Below are positions 35,588-45,415 of a stretch of DNA of 64,000 nucleotides, one piece after another (the first letter of the stretch is position 1; each line of letters starts with the position of its first letter). The notes under the pieces are model-generated. The model had not been told where the DNA came from. It was given only the letters and a program-made list of their open reading frames with translations, and searched no databases. Where the stretch lies: contig NZ_CANKYM010000001.1 in NCBI RefSeq assembly GCF_947488185.1, positions 434,001 through 498,000 on the forward strand, read 5' to 3'. Made by a program: the position numbers and the translations under genes. Origin of the DNA: an uncultured Roseobacter sp. Lineage in GTDB: Bacteria > Pseudomonadota > Alphaproteobacteria > Rhodobacterales > Rhodobacteraceae.

Positions 35588-37071
35588 AGCGGCTCCAGAT
35601 AAGTGTCCCAGAACGCGCTGCGATAAAGCCCGCTCGGATCCAGCACGCGTTTTGCCGCAGCAAACTCAACGGCACGCGGGTAGGCGTTTTGAAATTGCGC
35701 CAGGGTCGGATGCGGACGGTAGGGCAAATAGTAACTGCCGCCGATTTCGGTGATGGCCCCGACAAGGGCCCGGGTCATCCGCTGCATGTCGGCTTCCCCG
35801 CGGGCGGTTTTCTCCTGACTGAAGGACATCACCGCCGCAATGCGGGGCACGGTCGCGTAACTGAGCCAGCTTTCGGGATCGCGATCCACGAAGCGCAACG
35901 TGACATTGAGAAACTCCTGGTAGGAAGCTGGAATGATGTCACGACAGACCTGCAGGAACTCGGGGAACCGTTCCGGTGCCACGAAGTATTCATGCAGAAT
36001 ATCGACCCGATGGGGATTGCGGTCATCCAGCGTAACTACGGGTTCATTGATCAGAGAATTGCGCGTGGTCGGCCCGCCACCAACCATGGGTCCGAGTTTT
36101 GTCTCAAAGGCCCATCGCAGAGCCTTGCCCGGTTCACTGCCCAATTGCGCGCGATAGACACGGCTGGCCAGACGAGAAACGGCGCCGGACCCTGCAGCCG
36201 CAGGCAGATCGGATTGATCTGCGGACGGGCGATAGGTGACCAGAAATGCCTCTTCGAAAAAGGTGCCGTGATCCACGTTCAACCTGCCATAGGCCATATT
36301 CACCTGCGGATCGTTGACCACCTGAGCGAAGACCTCGCCAAATGTCTCTGCGGGCATGCGTTCAAACGACGGTTCAAGCCTGAGGTTCGGTTCCGCCGCC
36401 ACCTCCATCGCAACGATGGCACCCGTGAGCCCATAGCCTCCCATGCTCATGGCAAAAAGCTCCGGGTTTTCCTGCCGGGAGCAGCGCACCAGATCACCGT
36501 CCGGCAGCAGCAGATCAATGCTCCGCACAGTAGCCCCCATCGGGCCAAAAGGCACTGCCCATCCATGGGCATTCACGCAAAAGGTTGCCGCTACGCCAAA
36601 ATCATGGTTGGACTGCATCACCTGCGGCGAAAACCCCATAGGGTCGAGCGCTGCGATCACCTGCGACCAGCGCGCCCCGGCATGGACGCGATAGGTTTTT
36701 GCCGCGCTGTCGAGGTCGACCATTCCGTTGTCGAATGTAACTGCGTGACCGCCCGTTGGAATGGCCTGCCCGCCCATGGAATGCCGCGCGGCACCAATAT
36801 TGATCGCTCGGCCCCCGCTTTTGGCCTCGGCCATTTCAGCGCGCAGACGGTCAACCAGGGCGTTGGTCGGGTCTTCTGTCATCGTGATGTGACGGTAAAC
36901 CGGTGTCGCGCTCAACTCACTGGCGTCGTTCAACATCAGGTCCGAGGGCGGCATGTCGGTCAAGAGTGTATCGGTGATCGGCGTCAGGTTCGGGTGCAGG
37001 TAACGGGTGGCCAAAGCACCTACCGCAGCGCCGGTTCCCAGCAAAAGGGCGCGCCTTCCAAATGTCTTCAT
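35584..37071 (-). CDS. FAD-linked oxidoreductase (PCMH fold), probable Tat substrate
   Basis: A 495-residue flavoprotein. The N-terminus MKTFGRRALLLGTGAAVGAL has a twin-arginine-like signal. The FAD-binding PCMH half contains GGRAINIGAARHSMGGQAIP, VHAGARWSQVIAALDPMG, DFGVAATFCVNAHGW and GGYGLTGAIVAMEV. The C-terminal part resembles sugar-1,4-lactone oxidase and DprE1-like enzymes. The ATG at 37071 is supported by AAGGA six bases upstream. Substrate is unknown; the three following membrane genes suggest an envelope role. Confidence 0.8.
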   Translation of the reverse strand: MKTFGRRALLLGTGAAVGALATRYLHPNLTPITDTLLTDMPPSDLMLNDASELSATPVYRHITMTEDPTNALVDRLRAEMAEAKSGGRAINIGAARHSMGGQAIPTGGHAVTFDNGMVDLDSAAKTYRVHAGARWSQVIAALDPMGFSPQVMQSNHDFGVAATFCVNAHGWAVPFGPMGATVRSIDLLLPDGDLVRCSRQENPELFAMSMGGYGLTGAIVAMEVAAEPNLRLEPSFERMPAETFGEVFAQVVNDPQVNMAYGRLNVDHGTFFEEAFLVTYRPSADQSDLPAAAGSGAVSRLASRVYRAQLGSEPGKALRWAFETKLGPMVGGGPTTRNSLINEPVVTLDDRNPHRVDILHEYFVAPERFPEFLQVCRDIIPASYQEFLNVTLRFVDRDPESWLSYATVPRIAAVMSFSQEKTARGEADMQRMTRALVGAITEIGGSYYLPYRPHPTLAQFQNAYPRAVEFAAAKRVLDPSGLYRSAFWDTYLEPL

Positions 37072-37247
37072 GCCCATTCCTTTCCGGAACGCGTTGTTGG
37101 TGTCTTTCTACCCAAGATTATCCGTGAAAATCAAAAAGGTCTAAATGGATCGTATCTGCGAGACATAAAAAATGAGGCATACAAATCAGCAATCACCCGT
37201 GAGTTGGTCGTAAGCAGACACAGCCAAGTGCCTCGCACTTCCCATCA

Positions 37248-37652
37248 TCAGGATGTTAGAAAGTCAATTTCTTCAAGGATATGGTCAACGTTAATCGGCT
37301 TCTCGATACCGACATCTGCGCCAACCTGACGGGTGGTCGACAGGATGTGTTCCATACCGGGAAACTTGGCGGTACCAGTAATCGCAATGATTGGAATGGT
37401 GCGACATTTCTCTGTCCGCCGAACCCAAGAAATCAACCCAATACCACCGTCGGGCACAGATCGACCATCCACCTTCACAATGACGTCGGTAATCAGAAGG
37501 TCGAACTCTGCGCGCCAAAGCTCCTCCTGTGCGGCGGAGGCCGTACTGCAGGTCTGAACATGGTGACCTGCCTCTTTCAAGTTCTGCGACAACTGATAGC
37601 TTAGCGCCAGATCATCTTCCATCAGAAGAATTCGTGCCAATTTTCCCTCCAT
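37248..37652 (-). CDS. Stand-alone response-regulator receiver
   Basis: A 134-residue receiver domain with the acidic pair in MEDD, phospho-acceptor Asp56 (LLITDVIV), Thr in AITGTA and Lys118 (EKPIN). It has no output domain. It diverges from the bacteriophytochrome kinase, so it is a natural phosphotransfer partner, comparable to known phytochrome/receiver pairs. Confidence 0.88.
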   Translation of the reverse strand: MEGKLARILLMEDDLALSYQLSQNLKEAGHHVQTCSTASAAQEELWRAEFDLLITDVIVKVDGRSVPDGGIGLISWVRRTEKCRTIPIIAITGTAKFPGMEHILSTTRQVGADVGIEKPINVDHILEEIDFLTS

Positions 37653-37805
37653 TGGCTGGCTGATTTTTCGCCCCTAGCGTGTATTTATGCACTACGTTAG
37701 AACAAGTGGGAAGAGCAATATTGGACCGTTCGAGACATAACCGCCCGTAACTTATGGGAGATTTGTGTATGTACACGCAACGCGTCAGCCAAGCAGGGAA
37801 AACAA

Positions 37806-40340
37806 ATGGATCGGCGTTTGACTGATGCGGAATTGCAGCAAGCACTCGATAACTGTGCCACAGAGCCCGTGCACATTCCCGGTATTGTACAACCCTTCGG
37901 ACATCTTCTCGCCTATGATCCCAAAAGCAGTCTGATTTGCTATGCGAGCGAAAACTGCTCTGATGCACTGGGGATGCCTCTGCGCGACCTGCTCGGTACG
38001 TCGGCCAGAGAGGTTTTGGGCTCTGAAATCTGGCACGATTTGCAAAACGCCGCCTCACGGACCGAGTTTTCGAGAGAAAATCTTTCGGTTTTCAACCACG
38101 AACTGAACGGCACGCAATGCGCCATCAGCGCTTTTGAAAGCGGCGGATTTCACGTTGTGGAGTTCGAACAGGCGCGCACCGACATTCTGAGTGGAGCCGA
38201 AGCTTTCCGGTCCATGAACTTCCTCATGACGCAGATTCACGGATGCGAGGAAAGACAGGAACTATTGCAGCTGACCGTCGATCTCATGCGGCATTTCACA
38301 GGGTACGATCGTGTCATGATCTACCAATTCGACCATGAGTTTAACGGTGAGGTTATTACCGAGACGTGCAGGCCCTCTATGCCGACCTTTCAGGGGTTGC
38401 GCTTTCCGCATTGGGATATTCCCGAGCAGGCGCGGGCGATAATGAAAAAAGTGCCCGTCAGGGTCATTGAAGACGTTGAACAGGTGCCGATTCCTCTGGT
38501 TGCTGCCCACGAGGATTTGCCTCCACTGGACATCACTCTCGCGGCCTGCCGCGGCGTGTCGCCCGTTCACATGGAGTATTTAGCCAACCTCGGCAGTCAG
38601 GCGACAATGACCCTGAACGTTGTTGTTGAGGATCGCCTGTGGGGCATCATTTCACTGCATAACCGCAGCCGAAAAGTGCCCCCGGCAATGCTCCGCGAGG
38701 TGTTGAAGAGCTTTGTGCCAGTGTTTTCGGCAAAGCTTCTGGCCATTCGGAACGATGAAACGCTTGGTCGCATCAGAAGGCTCGAAGAGAGCATCGTAAG
38801 CAACCACACACAGGATTTCCGCATGGAAAAACTGCTGCCCGAGATTGCCCCACTGGTGATGGAGGTGATCGGTGCTGACGGGATCGCAGCCATCAGCGGC
38901 GGCACAGATTATTCTTTCGGCGTATCACCCCAACCGGAGTTGCTACGGCGGCTTCAGCGCCACGCAGGTGAGCAAACCGGGACCGTGATTGCAATTGATA
39001 ACCTGGGTGATGCTTTTCCCGACCTGGGGGAAGCGACGAATGGCTGTGCCGGCGCACTGATCGCCAGCATTCTGCCAGACAGCGCGATCTGCATCTTTCG
39101 CCGGGAAGTCGCACAGGAGGTAGCTTGGGCGGGCAAGCCGGACAAACCCATCACCGAGATTGACGGAAAGCTTCGTCTGTCCCCCCGTGGATCGTTTTCC
39201 GTCTATATCGAAAACGTCGGAGGCCGCAGCAAAGCCTGGTCAGAAGACGACAAGTACTTCATCGGGCATGTTCGAACGCTGTTGCATGCGTCTGAACGCC
39301 AGACCCTGATGAACACGATGAACAAACAACAATCCTTGATGATCGACGAGCTGAACCACCGGGTGCGCAACATCCTCGCGCTGGTACGCTCCATCTCGCG
39401 TCAGTCGCGCAGGCGATACAACTCGATCGATGGCTACGCCGACGCAATCGAAAGCCGCATCCGCGCCCTTGCCGCATCGCACGAGTTGAACGCGCGCTCG
39501 CTGACGGGCCCGGTATCGATCAAAAGCCTGATCAAACGGGAATTCGATCCGTACAAGGAAACTGCAGGCGCCCGACTTCACCTCGAAGGACCCGACCGAA
39601 ACCTACTGGTCCAGATCGCTCCGATATTCTCGCTGGTCGTGCATGAGCTGGCGACCAATGCTGTCAAACACGGCGCGCTGAGCACCCAGAAGGGAGAGGT
39701 GAGCATTACCCTGGAGCGTCTGCCCGGCGCGATGCAGGTCACCTGGCAGGAACGCGGTGGGCCACCGGCAAGCAAACCCGCCGAAACGGGTTTTGGTACA
39801 GCAATGATTGAGCATGCCGTGCCTCATGAGCTTGGCGGGACAACTCAGCTAATGTTTGAACCGGGTGGTGTAAAAGCGGTATTCACCCTGCCTGATCAGC
39901 ATTTCGACGATACTGCGGCCTCACCCGACACCGAAAACGCTGCTGATTCCGATGTCGCGGACGCAGAAAGCTTTTCCGGCGAGGCATTGTCCGGCACCGT
40001 TCTGCTGCTGGAAGACAACTACCTCATCGCAAAAGAAATGAGCGATCAAATGCGAGAGTTCGGTTTTGCTGAAGTAGAAATTTTTGCAAATTCAGCGGAT
40101 GCACTCAACTTTCTGGACATGGAAGACGTCGCGCTGGCAATTCTGGACGTCAACCTTGGCAAGGACAAGGACAGCATCGGCGTTGCAATGAAACTGCATG
40201 AAATGAGATTGCCGTTCTTTTTTGTAACGGGTTATGGGAAGAGTGCCGCCCTCCCCGACACGCTCAAAGACGTACCTCTGTTGACCAAACCGGTGTCAAA
40301 CCGCGAGCTTCAGGATCAGCTTTTCAGGCTGCTGGACTAG
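37806..40340 (+). CDS. bphP: Bacteriophytochrome HWE histidine kinase with C-terminal receiver
   Basis: An 844-residue photoreceptor. PAS domain with Cys17 (NCATEPVHIPG) for thioether attachment of biliverdin; GAF domain with Asp204 in HWDIPEQAR and His255 in SPVHMEYLANLG; PHY domain with the tongue motif SPRGSF and KAWSEDD. An HWE-type kinase follows, with H-box His518 (DELNHRVRN), TWQERGG and GFGTAMIE, then a receiver with Asp781 (AILDVNLG) and Lys in LTKPV. It should switch between red and far-red forms. No haem oxygenase gene is adjacent, so biliverdin must be made elsewhere. Confidence 0.93.
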   Translation: MDRRLTDAELQQALDNCATEPVHIPGIVQPFGHLLAYDPKSSLICYASENCSDALGMPLRDLLGTSAREVLGSEIWHDLQNAASRTEFSRENLSVFNHELNGTQCAISAFESGGFHVVEFEQARTDILSGAEAFRSMNFLMTQIHGCEERQELLQLTVDLMRHFTGYDRVMIYQFDHEFNGEVITETCRPSMPTFQGLRFPHWDIPEQARAIMKKVPVRVIEDVEQVPIPLVAAHEDLPPLDITLAACRGVSPVHMEYLANLGSQATMTLNVVVEDRLWGIISLHNRSRKVPPAMLREVLKSFVPVFSAKLLAIRNDETLGRIRRLEESIVSNHTQDFRMEKLLPEIAPLVMEVIGADGIAAISGGTDYSFGVSPQPELLRRLQRHAGEQTGTVIAIDNLGDAFPDLGEATNGCAGALIASILPDSAICIFRREVAQEVAWAGKPDKPITEIDGKLRLSPRGSFSVYIENVGGRSKAWSEDDKYFIGHVRTLLHASERQTLMNTMNKQQSLMIDELNHRVRNILALVRSISRQSRRRYNSIDGYADAIESRIRALAASHELNARSLTGPVSIKSLIKREFDPYKETAGARLHLEGPDRNLLVQIAPIFSLVVHELATNAVKHGALSTQKGEVSITLERLPGAMQVTWQERGGPPASKPAETGFGTAMIEHAVPHELGGTTQLMFEPGGVKAVFTLPDQHFDDTAASPDTENAADSDVADAESFSGEALSGTVLLLEDNYLIAKEMSDQMREFGFAEVEIFANSADALNFLDMEDVALAILDVNLGKDKDSIGVAMKLHEMRLPFFFVTGYGKSAALPDTLKDVPLLTKPVSNRELQDQLFRLLD

Positions 40341-40362
40341 TCATCGCCTGAGCGTATTGGTA

Positions 40363-41619
40363 TCAGATTGAACTTGCGCCAATATGTACGCGCATTGGTG
40401 ATCCTGGAATGCCAAGAGCCTGCCGATACTTTGCCACAGTCCTGCGTGACACCATGGCCGCGCCTTCGGAAAGTGTTTTAGCCAGCATTTGATCGGTCAG
40501 AGGGTTGTCTGGATCTTCAGTGGCAATCAAATCGCGCAATAGCGTCTTCAGCTTGCGGCGCGATGCCGTCGGCCCACGTTTACGCCCAAGCGCACGGGAA
40601 AAGAACCGTGTCAGTTCAAGCATCTGGATAGGCGTCTGCACCAGCAATCCCGTGGCAACCCGGCCCACTGTGCTTTCATGCACTCCCAGTCGATCAGCCA
40701 CGTCGCAGCGTCGCAGCGGTTTCAACCCACGCACGCCGCGTTCAAGAAATCCCACCTGGTGACCGATCACGACCCGCGCCACATCGAGCGTCATCTGATT
40801 GCGCAGGCGCACCGCGTTGACCAGCCAACGTGCATCACGGCGCAGCTTGGCGAGCTTCGGGTCAACTGCATTGCCGGTATTTGCCAGATTGACACTCGGC
40901 ATTGTCGACCGATCCAACTCGATCTGCCAGCCGCCCGCCTCCTTGCGCACGATGATATCCGGGCGCCGGTCCAAGCTGGGATCTTCGTGTTGAAACGCAG
41001 CGCCGGGTTTGGGATCACACGCTCGGATAGAGGCCAGCGTTTCGGCAACGACGCCCGGCGCGAGATCCGTGGCATCGGCCAAGGCGTCGGCCCCACCCTC
41101 GAGCATGATGCCCAAATGCGCGACAACAATCGCAGCCGCGTCATCCCAATCCCCCCGCTCGATCAGTTGCAGGCGCAGACAATCCGCAAGATCACGGGCG
41201 AACAACCCGGTTGGTTCAAAGTCTTGTAGACGCGCCAGAACGGCCTCCGCCTGCGGCACGGTCACGTCCGCATGTTCAGCAATGGATGCCACCGGCTGGC
41301 CCAACCAGCCGCTGGGTTCAAGCGCCTCAACAAAGGCCTGCGCAATGCGCATCTGCAACGGGTCATCGAATGCCACGCTGATCTGGTTCAGGACATGTGC
41401 ATAGAGACTGGCCTCGGCGGCAACAACCGGCGCTTCATGTGCATCACGCCCGCCCTGCCTGCCCGGCGCAAGGTCGAGCAGCGGATTGCGCGTAGCCATG
41501 TCAGCGACATGGCGGGTCAACTCGTCGTTGTTCATGCGCAGCAATCCGACCATGCCGCACAACCGCGCACTGACATGGAGCGCTGGTTTGGGAACAAGGC
41601 GAAGGTCTGGTTGCATCAT
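40363..41619 (-). CDS. rpoN: Divergent sigma-54 factor (second RpoN)
   Basis: A 418-residue sigma-54 protein. Region I is LRLVPKPALHVSARLCGMV..., the HTH contains DVADRLGVHESTVGRVATG, and the RpoN box is SRRTVAKYRQALGIP. The usual NKY-QTPRG stretch after the HTH is replaced by TGLLVQTPIQML, and region I is Gln-poor, so it is probably a specialised paralogue (Rhodobacter sphaeroides is known to have several). It lies 61 bp after the last gene of the unusual operon on the same strand. The ATG at 41619 has AGAGG upstream. Confidence 0.88.
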   Translation of the reverse strand: MMQPDLRLVPKPALHVSARLCGMVGLLRMNNDELTRHVADMATRNPLLDLAPGRQGGRDAHEAPVVAAEASLYAHVLNQISVAFDDPLQMRIAQAFVEALEPSGWLGQPVASIAEHADVTVPQAEAVLARLQDFEPTGLFARDLADCLRLQLIERGDWDDAAAIVVAHLGIMLEGGADALADATDLAPGVVAETLASIRACDPKPGAAFQHEDPSLDRRPDIIVRKEAGGWQIELDRSTMPSVNLANTGNAVDPKLAKLRRDARWLVNAVRLRNQMTLDVARVVIGHQVGFLERGVRGLKPLRRCDVADRLGVHESTVGRVATGLLVQTPIQMLELTRFFSRALGRKRGPTASRRKLKTLLRDLIATEDPDNPLTDQMLAKTLSEGAAMVSRRTVAKYRQALGIPGSPMRVHIGASSI

Positions 41620-41680
41620 GATCGTCCTCTTGCGGACCGCTCCAGTCTAGGACGGCAATTCGTTTGGGTCGAGGGGCAAG

Positions 41681-43141
41681 TCACGCGGCTTCCTCGGCAG
41701 TCTCACCACCTTCCTCAGTGGTGCCCTCCTCCGTGGGCTCAGCGTCGCCGCCACCCTCGCCCTCGCTGGAAGATTCTTCGCCCCCGCCGCCTTCATCTAC
41801 CTGCTCACCGCTGCTCTCTTCGACGTTGGCGGCTTCTTCGTTTGCTGCTTCTTCTTCAGTTCCGGTCGGGTCCGGCACCTCCAGCTCTTCATCTCCTTGC
41901 GTGAATTGTGTCGGTTGCAGCCCCTGGTTGAGGTTCTGGCTGCGTTGGTTGCGTTGGCTGGTGCGCCGCGTTTCTCGGGCCGTTCTGCGTTCCTCGGCAA
42001 AACGGCGCTCTTCGGTGGGATTCAGCGCGTTCACGCGAATGCGGTTCACGTCGCCGGTGCCCGCCAACCGCTCTAGTGGTACGTAGTCGGTGCGGAAAAT
42101 CAGCTCGACCGCGCTGTCGAGCTCGAGGTCCGCATTGACCTCCTCTTCGGTCTGCGTGCGCTCGGTCGAGACATAGCCGATGGTGTTTTTCATCTTCGCG
42201 GACGCGCCCCACGGCCCGAACTGCGCCTTTACACCCGCCTGCAATTCGTTGCGGACATCAAAGCGGGAGCCGCGGTCATCAGAGGCGGCACTGGAGGCGT
42301 CGATATGGAACCGCATCGAGGCGTTGAGGCGCCCGGAATCGATCACAATGCGCTGCATACCCATCATTACCATGGTCGCCAGCATCTGCTGTTTGTTACG
42401 TGCCAGAAGCGCCCGCACCGGACCGATCAGTGCCTCTGGGTTGCCCGACGGCAGCGATGACCCGCGCGGCGCGCCCAAGGCCGTGCGCAACGCGTCCTCG
42501 GACGGCATCTCTGCACCGGGGCTGAGTTCAAGCCGCTGGTTCTCCGCCCGCTCGGCCATCCATTCGGCCCGTTCGTCAGCGCTCATCTCCTCGGGGTTGT
42601 CAAACCCTTCATCGCTGTCGCCCTCAATGCGAAACGTGCCGGGGAACCGTTCCATCAGCCACTGGCGCGCGCCCATATCTCCGATATTCGCGTCGGCAAA
42701 ACCATCTGTACTCGCAGCAACGTTGCGGATCAGCTCCACATAGCTTTCCAACTGCTGTTCGTTCGATTCATTCATAGCCTTGAAAACACCGGTGATCAGC
42801 TCACCGACGAAACGCGGGAAGGATACCGCGTTCAGAATGCGCTCTGTCTGGGGCGCGATCTGGTCGATAGCGGTGCCGGAATAGGCGCGCCCGGCAGATT
42901 GCCCCTCTGCCAGCGGCGCGCGGCGTTTGCGGGGCAGCGGCGAGGGCGGATCGGATCCCGCCTCCTCGGCCAGTGTCAGTGCCGTTGAGGAAATACGCAC
43001 AAGCGATTTGGCCACATCCTGGCGGGTCTGGGGATCGAGCGTATCAAACCCTTCGGCGGCAGTCAGCAGAGCGCGGACACCGTGGCGCACATCATTGCGG
43101 GGCCGGTTCGGCGCTGCGTGGATGGCGGCGACCGCACTCAT
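41681..43141 (-). CDS. Paralogue family member A of the sigma-54 cluster
   Basis: A 486-residue cytoplasmic-looking protein. It shares three blocks with the genes at 44177, 45416 and 52188: an N-terminal helical block (VSFPRFVGELITGVF ... QLESYVELIRNVA), a middle block (MLATMVMMGMQRIVIDSGRL) and a beta-rich block (VELIFRTDYVPLERLAGTG). Uniquely, it ends in a long low-complexity acidic Glu/Gly tail (about the last 75 residues). The start is the ATG at 43141; the open frame before it is a shadow. Function is unknown. Confidence 0.7.
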   Translation of the reverse strand: MSAVAAIHAAPNRPRNDVRHGVRALLTAAEGFDTLDPQTRQDVAKSLVRISSTALTLAEEAGSDPPSPLPRKRRAPLAEGQSAGRAYSGTAIDQIAPQTERILNAVSFPRFVGELITGVFKAMNESNEQQLESYVELIRNVAASTDGFADANIGDMGARQWLMERFPGTFRIEGDSDEGFDNPEEMSADERAEWMAERAENQRLELSPGAEMPSEDALRTALGAPRGSSLPSGNPEALIGPVRALLARNKQQMLATMVMMGMQRIVIDSGRLNASMRFHIDASSAASDDRGSRFDVRNELQAGVKAQFGPWGASAKMKNTIGYVSTERTQTEEEVNADLELDSAVELIFRTDYVPLERLAGTGDVNRIRVNALNPTEERRFAEERRTARETRRTSQRNQRSQNLNQGLQPTQFTQGDEELEVPDPTGTEEEAANEEAANVEESSGEQVDEGGGGEESSSEGEGGGDAEPTEEGTTEEGGETAEEAA

Positions 43142-43145
43142 GGCG

Positions 43146-44177
43146 TCACACCCCCAGGTCGGCCCAATCCGACGCCGGTGGGGTGTTCCCCTGACCCCAG
43201 AGCCCCCCTTGTCCAGGCGGTGGCGGTGCAGGTGCCTGGGTCCGCGCATGCAACTCGCTGATGGTCAGCGAGGCCTGCAACCACTCCACGGCAGCCGGGA
43301 TCACCGGATCACCGCGCCCGACAATCGGTTGACCATATTGCCGCAACCTTTCTGCAGCATCGGCCAGCCAGACAATAATTGTCATGCCCGCACGACCCCG
43401 ATCCACGAACATGCGCGGATCGCCCCCTGTCATCCGCGCGCGCCTGCGGATGCCTGCGATTACGTCCCAGACGTCCCGTGCCGCAAAGAGACCGCGCAGA
43501 TGCGGGTGTTTGAGGATCGCGAGCGCTTCTTTGAGCGCCGCCATCAGCTCGGTTGCCAGAAACGGCGTAATGCCGCCGCCCGCACGGGACAGGTTGCCCA
43601 ACATGCCGCGTGCCGCGGATCGGATACGTGCCGTATTGGCAGAGGGCGCATCGTTCGAATAGCGCGCCTGTTGTTCGTCCAGCCGGTAGATTGCCTCGCA
43701 GAGCTCCAGCATCCGCGCCTCGAACGCCATGTTCGCCACACCATCCGCCGGGATCGGACCGTAAGAGACCCCAAAGAGGCGGGCATAGAAGGCGCTGCGC
43801 TCGGACGGATCAGGCCGCTGGTGACGCTTGCGCCAGAAGGCGTGCAGGGGTCCCGCCACAGGGCCAAGATCAATCCCAAGCGCCCCGGAGGAGGCGAGAG
43901 ACGACAGCGTTTCCGCCGAAGAGATGATGCCCGCAGGCTCCAGATCAGCCGCCAGATAGAGCGCCCCGAGCGCTCGCATCTGCGCCCGGTCAACCTGGGT
44001 TGCAGCACTGGGGGGCAGTTCGATATCGCCGAGCATATCCAGACCAACCGCGAAGACGGAAGCCTGTGCTGCGGCGGCGTGGCGACTGCCATCTTCCAGC
44101 AGCTGGTCGAGCACCTCTTCGGGCGCGGGCGGCGGCTGGGTCGCATGAGCATAAGCAAAGAGCGGTTGATGTATCAT
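43146..44177 (-). CDS. Unknown protein sharing a C-terminal domain with the 583-residue cluster protein
   Basis: A 343-residue protein, mostly helical. Its segment ILKHPHLRGLFAARDVWDVI ... GRAGMTIIVWLADAAERL matches VLSHPEIRANFGARDMWQVC ... LATCGTIITAWLANN in the protein at 47866-49617, so the two share a domain. No signal peptide or catalytic motif is visible. The ATG at 44177 overlaps the previous stop as TGATG, with GGGAGG six bases upstream. Confidence 0.65.
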   Translation of the reverse strand: MIHQPLFAYAHATQPPPAPEEVLDQLLEDGSRHAAAAQASVFAVGLDMLGDIELPPSAATQVDRAQMRALGALYLAADLEPAGIISSAETLSSLASSGALGIDLGPVAGPLHAFWRKRHQRPDPSERSAFYARLFGVSYGPIPADGVANMAFEARMLELCEAIYRLDEQQARYSNDAPSANTARIRSAARGMLGNLSRAGGGITPFLATELMAALKEALAILKHPHLRGLFAARDVWDVIAGIRRRARMTGGDPRMFVDRGRAGMTIIVWLADAAERLRQYGQPIVGRGDPVIPAAVEWLQASLTISELHARTQAPAPPPPGQGGLWGQGNTPPASDWADLGV

Positions 44178-45403
44178 CACGCGCCTCCCTCGGCTGGGTC
44201 TGCATTGGGATTGAACGGGCTGGAATTGCCCTGGATTGTAGAAATCATGCCCGGCGTCGCCATTTTTTCAAGCGGCAGGTAGTCGGATTTGAAGTTGACC
44301 CGCACCTCGCCCGACAGCCGCGATTTGACCTCGGCCTTGGATTCTGAGGTCTCGTCCACGGCAGAGCCGACGGTCGCCACATGTTCACTGCTGGTCGAGG
44401 TGCCAATGGAACCAGAAACCGGCGAATACCACGACCCATAGCCCGCGCGCGCACTGAACGAAGAGGCATCGGTTTTCTTGTCGTGCATCGATGCGGTGTA
44501 TTGCCGCCCGGCAGTGTCATGGGCGCGCATGTCAAAGATGACTTTTGCGCGGATCGACCCGTCGGTCACGACAATGCGGTTGATGCCCAGCATGACCATC
44601 GAGCTTAGCAGTTGCTGGCGGGATTGGGCCATCTCCAACCGGGCAGCGGTCACCAGCCGCAGTTCCGCATCAGCGTCCGATATGTCCGATATCGGCGGGT
44701 TGACGTTCATCTCCTTGCTGATGCGGGCAAGTGAAACCTCCGGGTCCTCGCCGCGCGCTTCCAGCCGGGCTTGGGTCTCTGCACCGACTTCCCCGTCGCC
44801 TTCGGCGAAGCTGTCAGCGCTGGAGAAGAAGCCAACCCCCAGTTCGCCGGGGTATTTTTCGGCCAGATAGTCACGCCCTGCGGACTGACCGATGTTGTCC
44901 GCCATAAACTGATCGACGGTCTTGCTGACATTCGCGATCAATTCGCCATAGGCACGCATCTGCTCGATACTGGCCTCGACCATCGCCTGAAAGACATTTG
45001 TGATTAGCCCGCCGACGAATTTGGGGAAATCCACCTTCTGGATCAGTTCGCCGTATTGCTCGACGCCCTGCTCCACCGCGCCGGCAACGAAATCCTGCCC
45101 GGCAAAACCGGGGCTCTCAGACAATGCCTCCTTGGTGGCATTGACCGCCGCGTCAGACAGGGCCGCGGCGGGTGGCGATCTGTCGGGCGGTGGTGCTACA
45201 TCGCCGTCACCGATCTCGGACAGCACGCCATCGGGGTCGGTCATATAGGACAGGACCTTGGCCGTGTTCCGGGCCATTGCCTGTTTCTCGGTCTGGCTCA
45301 GCGCCTCGTAGTTGGGCATCGCCTCCAGAAACGCACGGGTCTGCCGCCGCGCGGCATCCAGCGCTTCGGCGCTTGTCCAATCAGGAGGATGTGCGGGCTG
45401 CAT
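44177..45403 (-). CDS. Paralogue family member B of the sigma-54 cluster
   Basis: A 408-residue paralogue. N-terminal helical segment (ARRQTRAFLEAMPNYEALSQ) like A and C; block 1 VDFPKFVGGLITNVFQAM with QMRAYGELIANV and GRDYLAEKYPGEL; block 2 MLGINRIVVTDGSIRAKVIF; block 3 VRVNFKSDYLPLEKMATPGM. Blocks 2 and 3 are nearly identical to C. The region between them is Ser-rich. The ATG at 45403 is preceded by AAAGGGG. No signal peptide is seen. Confidence 0.7.
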   Translation of the reverse strand: MQPAHPPDWTSAEALDAARRQTRAFLEAMPNYEALSQTEKQAMARNTAKVLSYMTDPDGVLSEIGDGDVAPPPDRSPPAAALSDAAVNATKEALSESPGFAGQDFVAGAVEQGVEQYGELIQKVDFPKFVGGLITNVFQAMVEASIEQMRAYGELIANVSKTVDQFMADNIGQSAGRDYLAEKYPGELGVGFFSSADSFAEGDGEVGAETQARLEARGEDPEVSLARISKEMNVNPPISDISDADAELRLVTAARLEMAQSRQQLLSSMVMLGINRIVVTDGSIRAKVIFDMRAHDTAGRQYTASMHDKKTDASSFSARAGYGSWYSPVSGSIGTSTSSEHVATVGSAVDETSESKAEVKSRLSGEVRVNFKSDYLPLEKMATPGMISTIQGNSSPFNPNADPAEGGA

Positions 45404-45415
45404 CACCTGGCCCCT

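Noticed and set aside
35689..37329. Long plus-strand frame of 546 codons
   Set aside because: It is antisense to the FAD oxidase gene, lacks protein-like motifs and arises from GC-rich codon structure.
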